From the NCBI RefSeq assembly GCF_007971025.1, contig NZ_CP042436.1, positions 5,208,001 to 5,272,000 of the forward strand: a stretch of DNA of 64,000 bases, read 5' to 3'. Each line of letters begins with the position of its first letter. Position 1 is the first letter of the stretch. The notes under the pieces are model-generated. The model saw only the letters and a program-made list of their open reading frames with translations, ran no database searches and was not told the origin of the DNA. Shown one piece after another: positions 26,501 through 35,867 of the stretch. Source of the stretch: Mucilaginibacter ginsenosidivorans. GTDB taxonomy: Bacteria > Bacteroidota > Bacteroidia > Sphingobacteriales > Sphingobacteriaceae. The position numbers and the translations under genes were made by a program.

Positions 26501-27250
26501 CCATGCCTGTGCACGGTCCGAATAAAACCCGAAAGTATAATCAACAGTATCGCCGGGCAAACCGTACCATTCCCAGCGATTTGCGGCATCATTAAAATTC
26601 CAGCCCGCCTCGTCACCATAAGAATGGTTTGATAGCAGCAAGCCTGAAGCCGCCGCACTCATTTCGCCTATGTCGTTATTAAAATCGTATGAATGGAGCG
26701 TTGCGGCATTAAAAGCCATACCCTTTGCTGGGGGATAAACGCCTTTCGCAAGCATTGTACCGGATACGTGAGTAGCATGGTCGATAATAACCGAAGTATC
26801 GCCGTAAGAGATCGTTTTCCCGGCAAATTCCTGGTGTTGCCTGTAAACCCAACCACCATCCCATATTGCCAGTTTATTGTTGAGAAAAGCGCTCGAACCC
26901 GATAAGTTCAACCCCAGCAAGCCGCCCGGTTGCACGGTGTTGGTATTGGTAGTAGCGGCGGATATGACATTATTGTCGGTTGCAAGGTATACGGGGAAGC
27001 CAAGGCTGTTTACACCCTGCAGCGAGACGAGGCCGCCGTTCTTTGTTCTACGGCTAAGGAGCCAGCCGTGGACTTGGGCAAGAGAAAGCGCTTTTTGATG
27101 GTTGGCCCGGAAAGTTTCATTGGCTTTGGTGGTTAAAATATCCAGGTTCCTTTTGTTATCGGGTGTCACCAAAACCTGCTGCTGAGCAAAAGCGTCACCA
27201 GCCATCAAAAGCAAAAAAAACGCAGCTACTGAAGTAAAACTTATTCTCAT
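23519..27250 (-). CDS. Subtilisin-like (S8) serine protease with GEVED domain and T9SS sorting domain
   Basis: The 1243-residue exoprotein has a signal peptide (DAFAQ), then an S8 catalytic domain with the full set of active-site residues: Asp131 (IWDGG), His158 (HATHVSG), oxyanion Asn268 (SAGNSRG) and Ser384 (GTSQAAP, in place of the usual GTSMAAP). A P/homB-like beta domain follows, then a GEVED domain (about 620-735, FIDWNGNGTFEAGE to GETEDYRV) and CARDB-like and Ig-like regions. The last 80 residues (FPVPADGQLNV to YARKIIIDR) are a type A T9SS signal, so the protease should be exported and possibly attached to the cell surface. It lies next to the large T9SS array but on the opposite strand. 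Confidence 0.93.
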   Translation of the reverse strand: MRISFTSVAAFFLLLMAGDAFAQQQVLVTPDNKRNLDILTTKANETFRANHQKALSLAQVHGWLLSRRTKNGGLVSLQGVNSLGFPVYLATDNNVISAATTNTNTVQPGGLLGLNLSGSSAFLNNKLAIWDGGWVYRQHQEFAGKTISYGDTSVIIDHATHVSGTMLAKGVYPPAKGMAFNAATLHSYDFNNDIGEMSAAASGLLLSNHSYGDEAGWNFNDAANRWEWYGLPGDTVDYTFGFYSDRAQAWDKIAYNAPFYLIVESAGNSRGSTGPAVGATYYGYSSATNQTIVNKGPRPANISSNNSYDCISTTGNSKNILTVGAINPLPYGPSNSQNITTTFFSSWGPTDDGRVKPDLVANGLDVLSTGSGSPTSYITYSGTSQAAPNVTGSLYLLQEYYAQKHSGTFMRAATLKGLACHTAFDAGNVGPDYIYGWGLLDMKKAAQAITDNGTKSLIQEKTLAQGQTQTYNVVASGNGPLVATISWTDPAGSITPDGVINSRTPKLVNDLDIRISDGTTTYLPWVLDPAHPSLAATTGDNIRDNVEQVYITGAVPGKAYTITVSHKGTLSSGSQAYSIIATGIGGAAYCTSAAVSNADSRINTVRLSNISNSPPAGCTTYSDYTNLTVRLEQGKTYPLSLTLGTCGANFDKAAKVFIDWNGNGTFEAGELVATSNVINGTGVYSTSITVPGTVIPGNFSLMRVVLTETSDPSIITSCGNYAKGETEDYRVQFLQTSIDVGVSAIISPASGGSCTGPVPVTVTLKNYGSTTINSIPVNVTIKAADGTTTSLSQTYSGSITSLAQDDFTFTSSFNISPGTSYVVTATTNLSTDLVPGNNAVTDTVTTPDQPQLSGLSANFCNASNSYLLSGTGDGEVLWYKSSTDTIPFAYGALATTTQAPANGSYYAGLNDFHGTVGPATKNVFTGGGYNQFTPSITVFSRIPVIIQSARLYIGNSGKITFTVADSTGEVVSTSVVNAIATRSNPGPGALDDDSTDKGQVYNLNLLIPAAGHYTISTSYDADATIYRNNGGVTGYPFKIGDVFSIQGNTATSASDTAYYKNFYYYLYDIRLVSPGCASATKQSVSLVKPVITQNGNILSSNFTSGNQWYLNNVAINGATGQTYAAAQSGNYRVDIILSNGCVSQSDNFVYVNTSLSSDNDIGLAVFPVPADGQLNVVFAAPAASSLTLSLVNSAGRTNYLAQQQLAAGNFSTIINTSHLPPGTYILKILLGNKKYARKIIIDR

Positions 27251-27441
27251 CCGCCCTTTTTAAATTAAACAACAAGGTTAAAATCAGCCATATACAAGAC
27301 TAATTGATGTACATGAATTAACAATGAATAGTTGCCTCAATAGTTAATCGTTTTTCAAAACAGGCAGAACCTTAACGCAACCATGCCCGATAAAATTATA
27401 CTTTTTCCCGTTATTTCGTGGTAGTATTGGTCGCAGAGGCC

Positions 27442-28572
27442 TTATTTATTTTTAGGGTAATGATTAAAATACGTAAAAGTAAATACGGCGGATGGGTATT
27501 GTTTTTCGATCTTTTCCTGCATCCTTTTATAAACCCAAACCTGCGGATAGGCGGATACGCGTGTTTCGGCAATTGCCCAGGCCTGGATATCCGCTTTTGC
27601 CTGGCCACGGCACATAGAAGCTTTGCTGTTTTGATTGAAAAACCGTTGCAATGGCTTGCAGCGTGAAGTATCGGCAACGCAAATGGTCATTTTAGGGATG
27701 TTGGCCGCGAATAAAGCAGAGGATAAATTATAATCCCAATAACCTATAAAACTTAGTGCGGGCAAAATGCCCCAAATTACAAATATCAATTTATTTACAC
27801 CGTGCACCACGGACTGAACTACTGCCACACGTTCCTTTCCCCTCAGAAAGATAAGGTAAAGAAAAACTATCATAGATGTATTCCATGGCCAAAGCACGCG
27901 ATATCCGCGGTACCCAAAGGGACTGAACAACAATAAAATGAAAACATGCATCATGATCAAAACGATCGCCGACCAAACCTGGGTTTTCCTGAATAATAAA
28001 CCCACACCTGCGAGCAATTCAATTACACCCAATAAATACCCGCTGTAATGAACCCAGCTTTGCATGATGAAATGAGCAGGCATTTTCAGAAAAAATTTAA
28101 GGATCAGCATGTTCCAAACCGTGCGCACGAAATCCTCGTTCAATTTGCATACACCACCATAAAAATAAGTGGATACCAACACGAAGGCAATGCAGGCAGG
28201 TATAACTCCGTTTTTTTTAAAGTTGAACAGGAAAATAAGAATAGTGAAAACGTACTGATATTCCCATGGCAGCAACCGGTTGATATCCAGCACACACGAA
28301 ATAACTTCAACGCTTAACAATACCAACAGAACAGCGCGAACAGGTTTGAAAAAAGCCAACAGGATGAGCCCTATCGATAGTCCAAAAGCCACCGCATGCA
28401 CCACTCCTGGTACTTGATCAAAGATTTTGAATAGCGGGACAACAGGTAATAACCGGTTCGTTGTCCATATCCTCCAGCTCAATAATTTCGCGAATAGCCA
28501 GAACAGGCATGTTATCTTTAACAAAAGGTCGCTTCTGTTTTCATCGAATAAAGAAAGCCGTTCACCGGGCAT
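27442..28572 (-). CDS. Multi-pass membrane protein, HTTM/DoxX-like
   Basis: The start at ATG 28572 gives 376 residues; the frame can be extended to a TTG at 28626 but that adds only a short, poorly structured N-terminus. About eight to ten hydrophobic segments are visible, with WSAIVLIMMHVFILLLF and YFYGGVCKLNEDFV resembling HTTM (vitamin K-dependent carboxylase-like) and DoxX-type membrane proteins. A soluble C-terminal tail of about 90 residues with CVADTSRCKPLQ and SMCRGQ follows. Function is unknown. It is divergent from the small gene at 28742. Confidence 0.7.
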   Translation of the reverse strand: MPGERLSLFDENRSDLLLKITCLFWLFAKLLSWRIWTTNRLLPVVPLFKIFDQVPGVVHAVAFGLSIGLILLAFFKPVRAVLLVLLSVEVISCVLDINRLLPWEYQYVFTILIFLFNFKKNGVIPACIAFVLVSTYFYGGVCKLNEDFVRTVWNMLILKFFLKMPAHFIMQSWVHYSGYLLGVIELLAGVGLLFRKTQVWSAIVLIMMHVFILLLFSPFGYRGYRVLWPWNTSMIVFLYLIFLRGKERVAVVQSVVHGVNKLIFVIWGILPALSFIGYWDYNLSSALFAANIPKMTICVADTSRCKPLQRFFNQNSKASMCRGQAKADIQAWAIAETRVSAYPQVWVYKRMQEKIEKQYPSAVFTFTYFNHYPKNK

Positions 28573-28692
28573 TATATAGTGAAGATTTGGTTGGTAAATC
28601 CACCACAATTTACAAAAATAATCCAATTACCGGTTTTCGCCGGCTTGACTGTTAGCCGCCTTAACTTGTAAGTATTTGAAACATATGTTAAA

Positions 28693-28723
28693 TTGGGCAC
28701 GTAAAAATAAAAACCTATATTTG
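28693..28723 (+). promoter_or_regulatory. Bacteroidota-type promoter for the 28742 gene
   Basis: TTG at 28693-28695 and TATATTTG at 28716-28723 are separated by 20 bp and match the TTG-N(17-23)-TAnnTTTG consensus. The box ends 18 bp before the ATG at 28742. Confidence 0.65.
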
Positions 28724-28741
28724 TAACTGTAGAAATTCTTC

Positions 28742-28951
28742 ATGAAGCTAAAAGCCGGATTTTGTTCCCTTGTACTTTTCCTGACGGCTATTGTAAACGC
28801 AGTTGCACAGACCACTGTTCCGTGTGATGATGCTGACCCGGATGCTTCGTGCCCTTTGGATACATGGGTAATTGTACTTGTCGTAGTGGCGTCCGCTTTT
28901 GCTGCCTACAGTCTTTACCGTAAGCAAAATATACTACCCCGCGCTAAATAA
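28742..28951 (+). CDS. Small secreted/membrane protein with PID-CTERM-like tail
   Basis: This 69-residue protein has a signal peptide (ending NAVAQ), a very short acidic segment with two Cys (PCDDADPDASCPLD), a hydrophobic helix (TWVIVLVVVASAFAAY) and a basic end (LYRKQNILPRAK). The order PLD, hydrophobic helix, basic tail resembles PID-CTERM/PEP-CTERM type sorting tails found on short Bacteroidota proteins; here PLDTW replaces PIDGG. It has its own good promoter and lies directly before the T9SS array on the same strand. The link with the array is by position only. Confidence 0.7.
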   Translation: MKLKAGFCSLVLFLTAIVNAVAQTTVPCDDADPDASCPLDTWVIVLVVVASAFAAYSLYRKQNILPRAK

Positions 28952-29318
28952 TTCTTCTTTCTTTGCCGGCAATAATGCTCGGGTTAATAATTTAATTATT
29001 GATTCCTTGACTCGATTTTTCAATTAATTTAATTAACCTATGATTAATATTTACAATCCACCTATTTTCATTCCATCAAAACAAAGGGTATAAGGCTATA
29101 TTTTGCACCAGCCATATCGGTATTCTATATTTTTGTAACAATTTATTAAAAAAATTAACCGACCATGAAACCAATCATGTGTTATAACGTATAACGCCGC
29201 ATTATCAGGCCAATTATATGGGCAAAGGATAGTGTAAACGGGATATAATTGATCTTTTAGCGATAAATAATCTGCCCTGCAGAGTATTCATTTAAAGAGA
29301 AAAAATTAGCCGTACACG
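28952..29318. other. Intergenic region upstream of array gene P1
   Basis: This 367-bp AT-rich gap contains a promoter candidate at 29103-29135 and would give P1 a 5' leader of about 180 nt. I see no strong hairpin terminator for the 28742 gene and no credible short gene. Confidence 0.5.
29103..29135 (+). promoter_or_regulatory. Candidate promoter of array gene P1
   Basis: TTG at 29103-29105 and TATTTTTG at 29128-29135 are 22 bp apart and match the TTG-N(17-23)-TAnnTTTG pattern. The start codon is 183 bp downstream, so a long leader is implied. Confidence 0.45.
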
Positions 29319-32258
29319 TTGAAAATCCGATTACTATTCCTTCTCTTAATAGCTTTGATCTTTTGCGCGCAACTGGCACAGGCAGGTACGACTTATACCT
29401 GGAACGGAGGCGCCAGCGGCAACTGGACAACGGCATCAAACTGGTCGCCAAGCACCGGCTACCCCGGAAGTTCGGGGACTACTGACATTGCCCGCATCAA
29501 CACCAGCAACGCAGTTATAACGCTTAGTGCCAGTTTAACCATCGCTTCATTACAATCAACCAATTACGGTGTATCAGGCGTAAAAATACAGTTTTCAGGC
29601 TCCGCAGTTTTGACGGTAAATTCGGGCCTCACTACAGCTCAGCCTTCATCAGCTTCGAATGGCATAATTTTTTCCGGTACCGGAACTGCAAATATCGGCG
29701 GCTCATCACAGCTTGGCTATCAGTCATCGATGTCTATTTTGTCCGGAGCTAACGTAAATTTTACAGCAAGCTCCACGTTCAGTTTTCCCAACAATCACTC
29801 TGGTATAACAAACGCCGGAGCGCTGAATTTTCTGACCGGCTCATCATTAACACTCCAGGATCAAAGCCAGTTGACCAACACGGGTACGCTGACAACCACA
29901 AAAGCTACTATAACCCTTTCGGGCAGCGGCAGCCCCGCAAATATCATCGACAACCAGGGTACTTACTTGGATCATGGCTCAACAATTAATATAACCGGCC
30001 AAAATGCTGCTTTCAAAAACTCAACTTCCTCGGCGGTTTGCAGATTGCGGGGCACGACACTTTCGTTCAGCACCGGGAATAACGGCATGAGTCTTACCAA
30101 CGCAGGTACGTTTATAGCCGACTCAGCCGCTACGCTTAATATCGGCACACAAAGCTGCCCCATTACTAATTCGGGCGGCTTCTATGCAGGCACCTCAAAC
30201 TCGTCGTGCATCATTAATCTTACTGGACAAAGTTCTACCATTACTAATACCGGCACTTTTTATGTCGGCTCAACGTCGGGGATAACTATATCAGGGTACC
30301 AGGCAGGCATAACAGCTGGCAGCGCAGGCTTTTTTATATTCCAGTCCGATGCCTACGGCTCAGCCTATTTGGGCGCCGTGCCAACTAACTCCGTCGGCAG
30401 AGTTACAGGCACTTACTATGTGCAGAGGTATATCACCGGGGGCAGTTCGGCTTATCGCAGTTACCGGCTGTTCTCTTCGCCTGTTTATGCAAGTACGATA
30501 AGTGGCAATAATGTTTACAGCCTAAATTACATTAACACAGGCTCCCTTACAACGGGTTCGGGCGGTACCAGCGGCGGGTTTGATAAATCAGGCAATCCAA
30601 GTATATACCTTTACCGCGAAAATATGAGCCCATCGAATACCACTTATATTTCAGGTAACTTCAGGGGTGTGGCTACCATAAATAACGCCCCAACATACAC
30701 TATTGATGGCGATGCCGGCAGCTTCAACATCCCGGTTGGAAATGGATTTCTTTTCTTTTTCCGCGGCGACAGGGTAAGCAACCTGGCCAACAAATACACA
30801 CCTGGCACGAGTGCTGAAAGCTCCATTGAGACCGCCACAGGGACAATGAACCAGGGCCAGGTAACCGTGAAAGACTGGTTCACCCCGGCATCCTCCAACT
30901 TAAGCTATACGTCCGGTTCGCCGGCGTCGGTCCGTGGTTTTAACCTGGTAGGCAACCCTTACCCAAGCTCCATCGATTGGGAAAATTTTCAAACATCAAG
31001 CACCACAACGGGCATATACGGTTCAAACGTAGGTAATACGATTTATGAACTGAACCCGCTAAACGCAAACTTTGGTGCATATATAAAAGGCGGGGGCGGC
31101 ATAGGAACCAATAATGCAACAAACATAATAGCAAGCGGGCAGGGTTTCCTGGTAGTGGCCGGCAGTGCTTCGGCAAAACTCATATTTAATGAATCGGCGA
31201 AAACAAGCACACAGGCAACCGGCGCTGGTCTTTTAATGAGCACGGCTCCTGTAGCAACAAACCCCATCCAGTACCTGAAGCTGCAATTGGGCCAGGATTC
31301 GGTGAATACGGATGACATGATCATCCGCTTTATGAGCGATGCGACGAGCAAATTTGACCCGGAGGTTGATGCGATATATAAAGCAGGTAATGGCAAAGTA
31401 AGTATCTCGAGTATTTCGGGTGATAATGAGAACCTCGCTATCAATACCATTCCGCTCGCGTCGGGCAGCAAAACGCGGCTATCAGTAAATACAATCACCG
31501 ACGGTGTTTATTCACTTAGCTTGAAAAACCTCCAGGGGGTGCCGCAATTGTACGATATATGGCTGATGGATGCTTATAAAAAGGACTCCTGCGACATGAG
31601 GCATAACCCCACTTACCGGTTTAATATCTTTAAAAATGATACCAATTCATTCGGCTCCAACCGTTTCGCCCTGGTAATTCGCCAAAACCCGGCCTATGCA
31701 TACCGCCTGCTCGGTTTTGCGGCGACCAAAATGCAGAACCCAGCCGGAACAGCAAAACGGGTACAACTGACCTGGCGATGCGAAAACGAGCAAAACTACA
31801 CCCGGTTCGCCGTTCAGCGCAGTGCAGATACCGGGAAGACCTACGAGATTGCAGGGATTGTAAAGGCAGCCGGCATGGGTACTTACAGCATAATAGATTC
31901 GCTGCCGGGGAAACACAACCTTTACCGGCTTATGTCAACAGATGTAAGTAACACGATATCCTACTCCAACATCGTGCGGGTCGACTACCCTGACCCAACT
32001 ACCAAAAGCACTGTCAGTATATATCCTAACCCGGCCAGTTCAAATATCAGCCTCACAATAACAAATCCCAAAAGTGTTGCCAATAGTTATATGATCATGA
32101 TCACTAATAGTTCGGGTTTGGTGATCAGTCAATCGGCAACAAATTCAACCACCTGGCAGGGCAGTATTGCCGGCTTGCACCCCGGCACCTACATCATCAA
32201 AGCATTTGATAACAAAACAAAGGAAGAAGTTGGCAATGCCAAATTTGTAAAAATGTAG
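29319..32258 (+). CDS. Array protein P1: beta-solenoid head, constant tail, T9SS type A sorting domain
   Basis: The 979-residue protein has a signal peptide (LLLIALIFCAQLAQAG). Its head (about 23-366) is rich in Ser/Thr/Asn/Gly and opens with TYTWNGGASGNWTTASNWS, the opening motif of autotransporter-like beta-strand-repeat/solenoid domains. The constant tail begins at VQRYITGG (about 367), includes YRLFSSPVY, GFNLVGNPYPSSIDW and NESAKT, then a distal half from YLKLQLGQ, and ends with a T9SS sorting domain (SIYPNPAS to NAKFVKM). It should be exported through T9SS and shown on the surface or released. The frame has only TTG as a start: an in-frame TAG lies just upstream. It is closely similar to P2. 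A terminator follows at 32284. Confidence 0.88.
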   Translation: MKIRLLFLLLIALIFCAQLAQAGTTYTWNGGASGNWTTASNWSPSTGYPGSSGTTDIARINTSNAVITLSASLTIASLQSTNYGVSGVKIQFSGSAVLTVNSGLTTAQPSSASNGIIFSGTGTANIGGSSQLGYQSSMSILSGANVNFTASSTFSFPNNHSGITNAGALNFLTGSSLTLQDQSQLTNTGTLTTTKATITLSGSGSPANIIDNQGTYLDHGSTINITGQNAAFKNSTSSAVCRLRGTTLSFSTGNNGMSLTNAGTFIADSAATLNIGTQSCPITNSGGFYAGTSNSSCIINLTGQSSTITNTGTFYVGSTSGITISGYQAGITAGSAGFFIFQSDAYGSAYLGAVPTNSVGRVTGTYYVQRYITGGSSAYRSYRLFSSPVYASTISGNNVYSLNYINTGSLTTGSGGTSGGFDKSGNPSIYLYRENMSPSNTTYISGNFRGVATINNAPTYTIDGDAGSFNIPVGNGFLFFFRGDRVSNLANKYTPGTSAESSIETATGTMNQGQVTVKDWFTPASSNLSYTSGSPASVRGFNLVGNPYPSSIDWENFQTSSTTTGIYGSNVGNTIYELNPLNANFGAYIKGGGGIGTNNATNIIASGQGFLVVAGSASAKLIFNESAKTSTQATGAGLLMSTAPVATNPIQYLKLQLGQDSVNTDDMIIRFMSDATSKFDPEVDAIYKAGNGKVSISSISGDNENLAINTIPLASGSKTRLSVNTITDGVYSLSLKNLQGVPQLYDIWLMDAYKKDSCDMRHNPTYRFNIFKNDTNSFGSNRFALVIRQNPAYAYRLLGFAATKMQNPAGTAKRVQLTWRCENEQNYTRFAVQRSADTGKTYEIAGIVKAAGMGTYSIIDSLPGKHNLYRLMSTDVSNTISYSNIVRVDYPDPTTKSTVSIYPNPASSNISLTITNPKSVANSYMIMITNSSGLVISQSATNSTTWQGSIAGLHPGTYIIKAFDNKTKEEVGNAKFVKM

Positions 32259-32574
32259 CCTAATTAATCCATATATACACATCAACCGCCCTTTGCAATT
32301 GCCGGGGCGGTTTTTTGTTTTTAGACGTTTTTCCGGACACATATATACCTCTCTAACAAGCAGTGGCCCTGTTTAAGCCATGTTTTCATCTCATACCCAT
32401 CAATAAATCAACCTTTTATGAAATTTACATTAATCATTAATTAATATTTTTCTTTTAAAAAGAACATAATTATATTTAATATCGTATAAAGCACGCGTAA
32501 ATTAAAGGTTAATTATTATCACTACCTTATTGATAATAAACCGTTAGTGAGGTGGGAAGCATAACCCCGATGCT
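32259..32574. other. Intergenic region between P1 and P2
   Basis: The 316-bp gap holds the P1 terminator at 32284-32322. The remainder is AT-rich with runs such as ATTAATTAATA. I find no TAnnTTTG box and no coding sequence, but since a terminator precedes it a P2 promoter is expected here. Confidence 0.5.
32284..32322 (+). terminator. Rho-independent terminator after P1
   Basis: AACCGCCC (32284-32291) pairs with GGGCGGTT (32305-32312), and TTTTTTGTTTTT follows. It is one of only two clear plus-strand terminators inside the array. Confidence 0.85.
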
Positions 32575-35517
32575 ATGAGAAGAACAAAGCTTTACTTGTT
32601 GATTTTAGTCGCATTCCTGTCCATTCAGCGGAGCGTAGCAGGCACAACTTATACATGGACAGGCCTTGCCTTTAGCAGCAACTGGACGTCATCAGCCAAC
32701 TGGTTCCCCTCCACGGGATATCCCGGGAAAACCGGCACGACAGATATTGCTGTTATTAACACAAGTTTACAAACCGTTACACTTACCAGCAGCTTAACCA
32801 TAAGCCAGTTGCAAACGACATTGTATAGTGTTTATGGCGTTAATGTACAATTTTCGGGCTCCCCTATACTTACTATCAGTAATGGTATCAGTACAGCCCA
32901 GCCTATATTCGCAGCAACAGGTATTACTTTTTCAGGTTTGGGTACAGCAAATATCGGCGGCACCTCCCAGTTGGGTTATCAGTCGTCTATGGCCATTGCT
33001 TCAGGCACTACAGTAAATTTCACAGCGGGCTCGGCATTCAATTTTCCTAACAACCATTCCAGTATCACCAACGCCGGTGCGCTTAATTTCCTAGCCGGCT
33101 CTGTACTTACCTTGCAGGACTTTAGCCAGCTAATCAATACCGGTACGCTAACCACCGTAAAATCGACCATAACACTTTCGGGAAGCGGCACGCCCGCCAA
33201 CATTATCGACAACCAGGGAACATTTATCGATCACGCCTCAACCATCAATGTCACGGGGCAAAATTCGGCTATAAAAAATTCAACGTCAACCGCCGTAACC
33301 AAAATGCACGGAACAACCCTGACTTTCAGCAGCGCAAACAACGGCATGAGCCTGAATAATGCAGGCTGGTTCACGGCCGACTCTGCAGCTACAATTAATG
33401 TTGGCACTCAAAACTGCCCTATCACCAATACAGGAACTTTTTATTCAGGGATTTCGAATTCGGCTTGTATCGTTAACCTGACAGGACAGGGAGCAAATAT
33501 TAACAATTCGGGCACTTTTTACGTGGGCTCTACTTCCGGGGTAACCATATCGGGTTACCAGGCAGCAATTACCAACAATAGTGCCGGCTTTTTTATCATT
33601 CAGTCCGATAGCTATGGCTCCGGTTATATCGGGTCCGTCCCTTCTACCTCGGTTGGATTTATCACCGGCACTTATTACGTACAACGTTATATTACGGGGG
33701 GCAGCTCAACTTACAGGGGATACCGTATGGTGTCCTCCCCGGTTTACACAAGCACCGCGAGTGGAAACAATATATATAGCCTGAATTATGTCGGGGCGAC
33801 ATCCCTATTGACGGGCTCCGGCGGAACCGCGGGTGGATTTGATAAAACAGGTAACCCCACGCTGTACCTTTATCGTGAGAATATGCCGCCGTCGAACGTG
33901 GCTTACACTTCGGGCAATTTCAGGGCATTAAGCGCCATAAATGCATCACCTTCGTACTCGGTTTACGGTGATGCCGGCAGTTTCAATATCCCTGTCGGTA
34001 ATGGCTTCCTGTTTTTTTTCAGGGGTGATCGCACCAGTAACCTGGCCAATAAATATACCCCCGGCACCAGCGCCGAAAGCGTAGTTATGACTGCAACCGG
34101 GTCAATGAACCAGGGACAGGTGACCGTGAAAGACTGGTTTACGCCGTCGTCGTCCAATTTAAGTTATACATCCGCGTCGCCGACATCGGTACGGGGATTC
34201 AACCTGGTGGGCAATCCTTACCCAAGCTCGATAGATTGGGAAAACTTCCAGACAGCCTCTACTACGACGGGCATATATGGATCTAATGTAGGCAGTACGA
34301 TGTACGAGCTCAACCAGACCAATCAGAACTTTGGCGCTTACGTCAAAGGTGGTGGCGGTATCGGCACTAACAAAGCGTCCAATATCATTCCCAGCGGCCA
34401 GGCATTTTTCGTTGTTGCTACCAGTTCGTCGGCACAGCTCATTTTTAACGAAACGGCGAAATCGACGGCGCAGGTGACGGGACTCAACCTGTTAATGAGC
34501 ACCACAGCTAACGAAGTGGTCAGTAACCCATATTTGAGGCTGGAGTTAAATAAGGGCAGTTTTGATATGGACGATATGCTGATACGCTTCAATAGCAGCG
34601 CCCTGCCGAAGTACTCGCCAACCGAAGACGCACCTTACCAGCAAGGCTTTGGTAAAGGGCACCTCGCAAGTATGTCTTCGGATAGTATTAAACTTGCCAT
34701 CAATACATTACCGCTGCCAAAAAACAGCGAAAGCATCCCGTTGAATATTACGGCCACAATAGATACAGTATATCAGTTGGAATTAAAAGAACTGAAACAA
34801 ATACCCCAGTTGTATGATATATGGCTGATGGACGCGTACATGAAAGATTCTGTCAATATGCGCGATAACCTCAAATACAATTTCAGTATCATCAACAAAG
34901 ATCCTGCAAGCTATGGTTCCGGTCGGTTTGCCCTGGTAATACGGCAAAACCCTTACTATGCTTATCAATTATTAACCTTCGATGCAAAAAAGGCAGCAGA
35001 TGCTACACATGTGGTGGTATCATGGGCAACGCGAAACGAGGAGAACTATACGCATTTTACAGTTGAACGCAGTCTCGACGGAGGTACAAACTTTGAGGTA
35101 ATCGGCAATGTCAGTTCAGCCGGGCTGGGTGCTTATAGTTTCATAGATAATGCCCCCGTTATCGGGCCGAATTTCTACAGGCTTAAACAGGAAGATATAG
35201 ATGATAGTATACGTTATTCAAAAGTATCCGAGGTGATGTATTCAAAATATGCCGGTAGTATTACCGGTAATTTGAGTGTGTATCCCAATCCTGCAAAATC
35301 GTCCATCAACCTGGTCATCGATACAAAAATAACGGATGCGGCAAATTACAGTATATCAATTACCAACAGTGCTGGCATAGTGGTTAAACAAGTGAACTCG
35401 ACGCAACCATATTGGCAGGGCGACATAACCACCTTGTTGCCGGGAGCCTATAGTATTAACGTTATAAATAATAAGAACAAAACCAGTGCAGGGATTGTCC
35501 GGTTTGTAAAACTATAG
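32575..35517 (+). CDS. Array protein P2: beta-solenoid head, constant tail, T9SS sorting domain
   Basis: The 980-residue paralogue matches P1 along its whole length with one residue difference in size. It has a signal peptide (VAFLSIQRSVAG), a solenoid head starting TYTWTGLAFSSNWTSSANW, VQRYITGG at about 369, GFNLVGNPYPSSIDW, and a T9SS end (SVYPNPAKSS to IVRFVKL). The head strands (e.g. SQLGYQSSM, FNFPNNHSSITNAGALNF) nearly repeat those of P1, so the pair is a tandem duplicate. Unlike P1 it starts with ATG. No terminator is seen after it. Confidence 0.88.
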   Translation: MRRTKLYLLILVAFLSIQRSVAGTTYTWTGLAFSSNWTSSANWFPSTGYPGKTGTTDIAVINTSLQTVTLTSSLTISQLQTTLYSVYGVNVQFSGSPILTISNGISTAQPIFAATGITFSGLGTANIGGTSQLGYQSSMAIASGTTVNFTAGSAFNFPNNHSSITNAGALNFLAGSVLTLQDFSQLINTGTLTTVKSTITLSGSGTPANIIDNQGTFIDHASTINVTGQNSAIKNSTSTAVTKMHGTTLTFSSANNGMSLNNAGWFTADSAATINVGTQNCPITNTGTFYSGISNSACIVNLTGQGANINNSGTFYVGSTSGVTISGYQAAITNNSAGFFIIQSDSYGSGYIGSVPSTSVGFITGTYYVQRYITGGSSTYRGYRMVSSPVYTSTASGNNIYSLNYVGATSLLTGSGGTAGGFDKTGNPTLYLYRENMPPSNVAYTSGNFRALSAINASPSYSVYGDAGSFNIPVGNGFLFFFRGDRTSNLANKYTPGTSAESVVMTATGSMNQGQVTVKDWFTPSSSNLSYTSASPTSVRGFNLVGNPYPSSIDWENFQTASTTTGIYGSNVGSTMYELNQTNQNFGAYVKGGGGIGTNKASNIIPSGQAFFVVATSSSAQLIFNETAKSTAQVTGLNLLMSTTANEVVSNPYLRLELNKGSFDMDDMLIRFNSSALPKYSPTEDAPYQQGFGKGHLASMSSDSIKLAINTLPLPKNSESIPLNITATIDTVYQLELKELKQIPQLYDIWLMDAYMKDSVNMRDNLKYNFSIINKDPASYGSGRFALVIRQNPYYAYQLLTFDAKKAADATHVVVSWATRNEENYTHFTVERSLDGGTNFEVIGNVSSAGLGAYSFIDNAPVIGPNFYRLKQEDIDDSIRYSKVSEVMYSKYAGSITGNLSVYPNPAKSSINLVIDTKITDAANYSISITNSAGIVVKQVNSTQPYWQGDITTLLPGAYSINVINNKNKTSAGIVRFVKL

Positions 35518-35867
35518 ATCGCAAAATCCACCCGATCCGGGACGTATTTATTACGCCATTTACAAGAGCGATCATGTCCGAAACTCATCCTTATCACCCT
35601 GGCGAAAAGCGCTTACAACCTTAGCCGCTCAACCGTCGAAATCTTTACTTCAATCACGCATTGTGTGAAGATTGTTACACGAATCGGGGAATAGTATATC
35701 ACTTGCTAACCTATTGACCTTTTGGCAATAACGCCCTCTATAAAGCTTTTTTAATGGCTACAGTGGCTAAAACGGACCCGTATATAAGCGTTTGAACATG
35801 TATAGCATAGTATTTGCCTGTGATGTATCCACTATTGATTATTCACGGGACAAACGAACATTGCTAC
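35518..35867. other. Intergenic region between P2 and P3
   Basis: The 350-bp gap shows no terminator. At 35670-35694 it has a motif shared with the region upstream of P4 (GATTGTTAC-C-AA--GGGGAATA). A TTG at 35814 opens the P3 frame early but gives no signal peptide, so I place the P3 start at 35868. Confidence 0.5.
35670..35694 (+). promoter_or_regulatory. Upstream motif shared by P3 and P4 (P3 copy)
   Basis: GATTGTTAC-A-C-GAATC-GGGGAATAG lies 174 bp before the P3 start. The same block with few changes occurs about 195 bp before P4 (39727-39750). Function unknown; a conserved leader RNA or regulator site is possible. Confidence 0.4.

Noticed and set aside
35814..35867. Upstream TTG start for P3
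   Set aside because: It adds 18 residues before the signal peptide; the ATG at 35868 starts directly at it.
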